Source of the DNA: Sulfurimonas sp. UBA6792
GTDB lineage: Bacteria; Campylobacterota; Campylobacteria; Campylobacterales; Sulfurimonadaceae
DNA: 6,592 nt
Assembly (NCBI GenBank): GCA_002452425.1
Contig: DKFQ01000036.1
Span: 5,099-11,690 of the forward strand
Direction: 5' to 3'
In this document: piece by piece, positions 6,501 through 6,592 of the stretch
Position numbering within the stretch: the stretch's first letter is position 1
Layout: every line of letters starts with the position of its first letter
Notes under the pieces: generated by a model
What the model saw: only the letters and a program-made list of their open reading frames with translations
Database searches by the model: none
Told to the model about the DNA's origin: nothing
Made by a program: the position numbers and the translations under genes

Positions 6501-6592
6501 TAATATGCTAGAGGTGTTTTTTTAACACGCTCGTCTTCATGTGGTGTAATTGCGCCAAAGCCTTCAAACTCTCTTTGCGCTCCCGCTTTCAT
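6500..6592 (-). CDS. nuoI: NADH-quinone oxidoreductase subunit I (complex I, NuoI), C-terminal end only
   Basis: Only the last 30 codons are in the window, ending 'FEGFGAITPHEDERVKKTPLAY' before TAA. NuoI is the ferredoxin-like subunit with two 4Fe-4S clusters that passes electrons from the peripheral arm to cluster N2 and the quinone; the cysteine motifs lie outside the window and cannot be checked. The assignment rests on its position directly before nuoJ, the invariant order in nuo operons, and on the tail, which fits the C-terminal extension of NuoI in Helicobacter and relatives as I recall it. The ATG at the window edge (6590-6592) is an internal methionine codon, not the start. The stop codon overlaps the TAAGGAG that serves nuoJ. 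Confidence 0.88.
   Translation of the reverse strand: MKAGAQREFEGFGAITPHEDERVKKTPLAY

Overview
The window carries the distal part of a bacterial respiratory complex I (NDH-1, nuo) operon, all on the minus strand, and the start of the gene downstream of it. In transcription order (high to low coordinates) it holds the last 30 codons of nuoI, complete nuoJ, nuoK, nuoL, nuoM and nuoN, a structured 128-base gap, and the first 160 codons of a secreted protein that I identify as the flagellar-motor protein PflA. The window is truncated inside both nuoI and pflA. No tRNA, rRNA, CRISPR array, insertion sequence or phage gene was seen.

The likely host is a member of the Campylobacterota (former Epsilonproteobacteria), probably a Sulfurimonas- or Sulfurovum-like sulfur oxidiser. 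Three things support this: moderately AT-rich DNA with AAA/TTT-rich codons, subunit sequences that resemble the Helicobacter/Campylobacter NuoJ-N set as I know it (for example NuoK with 'LFFATEI' and 'MFAFFVIAIAASEVA'), and the gene order nuoN-pflA, which is characteristic of this phylum. Genus is inference only.

Layout: 6500-6592 nuoI 3' end; 5910-6488 nuoJ; 5605-5913 nuoK; 3679-5601 nuoL; 2119-3675 nuoM; 611-2119 nuoN; 483-610 noncoding, with three inverted repeats and two Shine-Dalgarno-like sites; 1-482 pflA 5' part. The nuo genes overlap or are at most 11 bases apart, and most Shine-Dalgarno sequences lie inside the end of the preceding gene, so they form one translationally coupled operon.

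Function: NuoJ, K, L, M and N are the membrane arm of complex I. NuoL, M and N are the three antiporter-like proton-pumping modules, each with its key TM5 glutamate and TM7/TM8/TM12 charged residues. NuoJ and NuoK join them to the quinone-reducing part, which includes the 8Fe ferredoxin subunit NuoI. All catalytic positions I could check are present, so the complex looks functional. PflA would be a periplasmic scaffold for the high-torque flagellar motor, which is itself driven by ion-motive force.

I found no novel multi-gene system. The most unusual part is the nuoN-pflA gap: two abutting hairpins and a third upstream, no U-tract, and an AAGGAGG motif on both sides. It could be a mobile repeat or a post-transcriptional control element.
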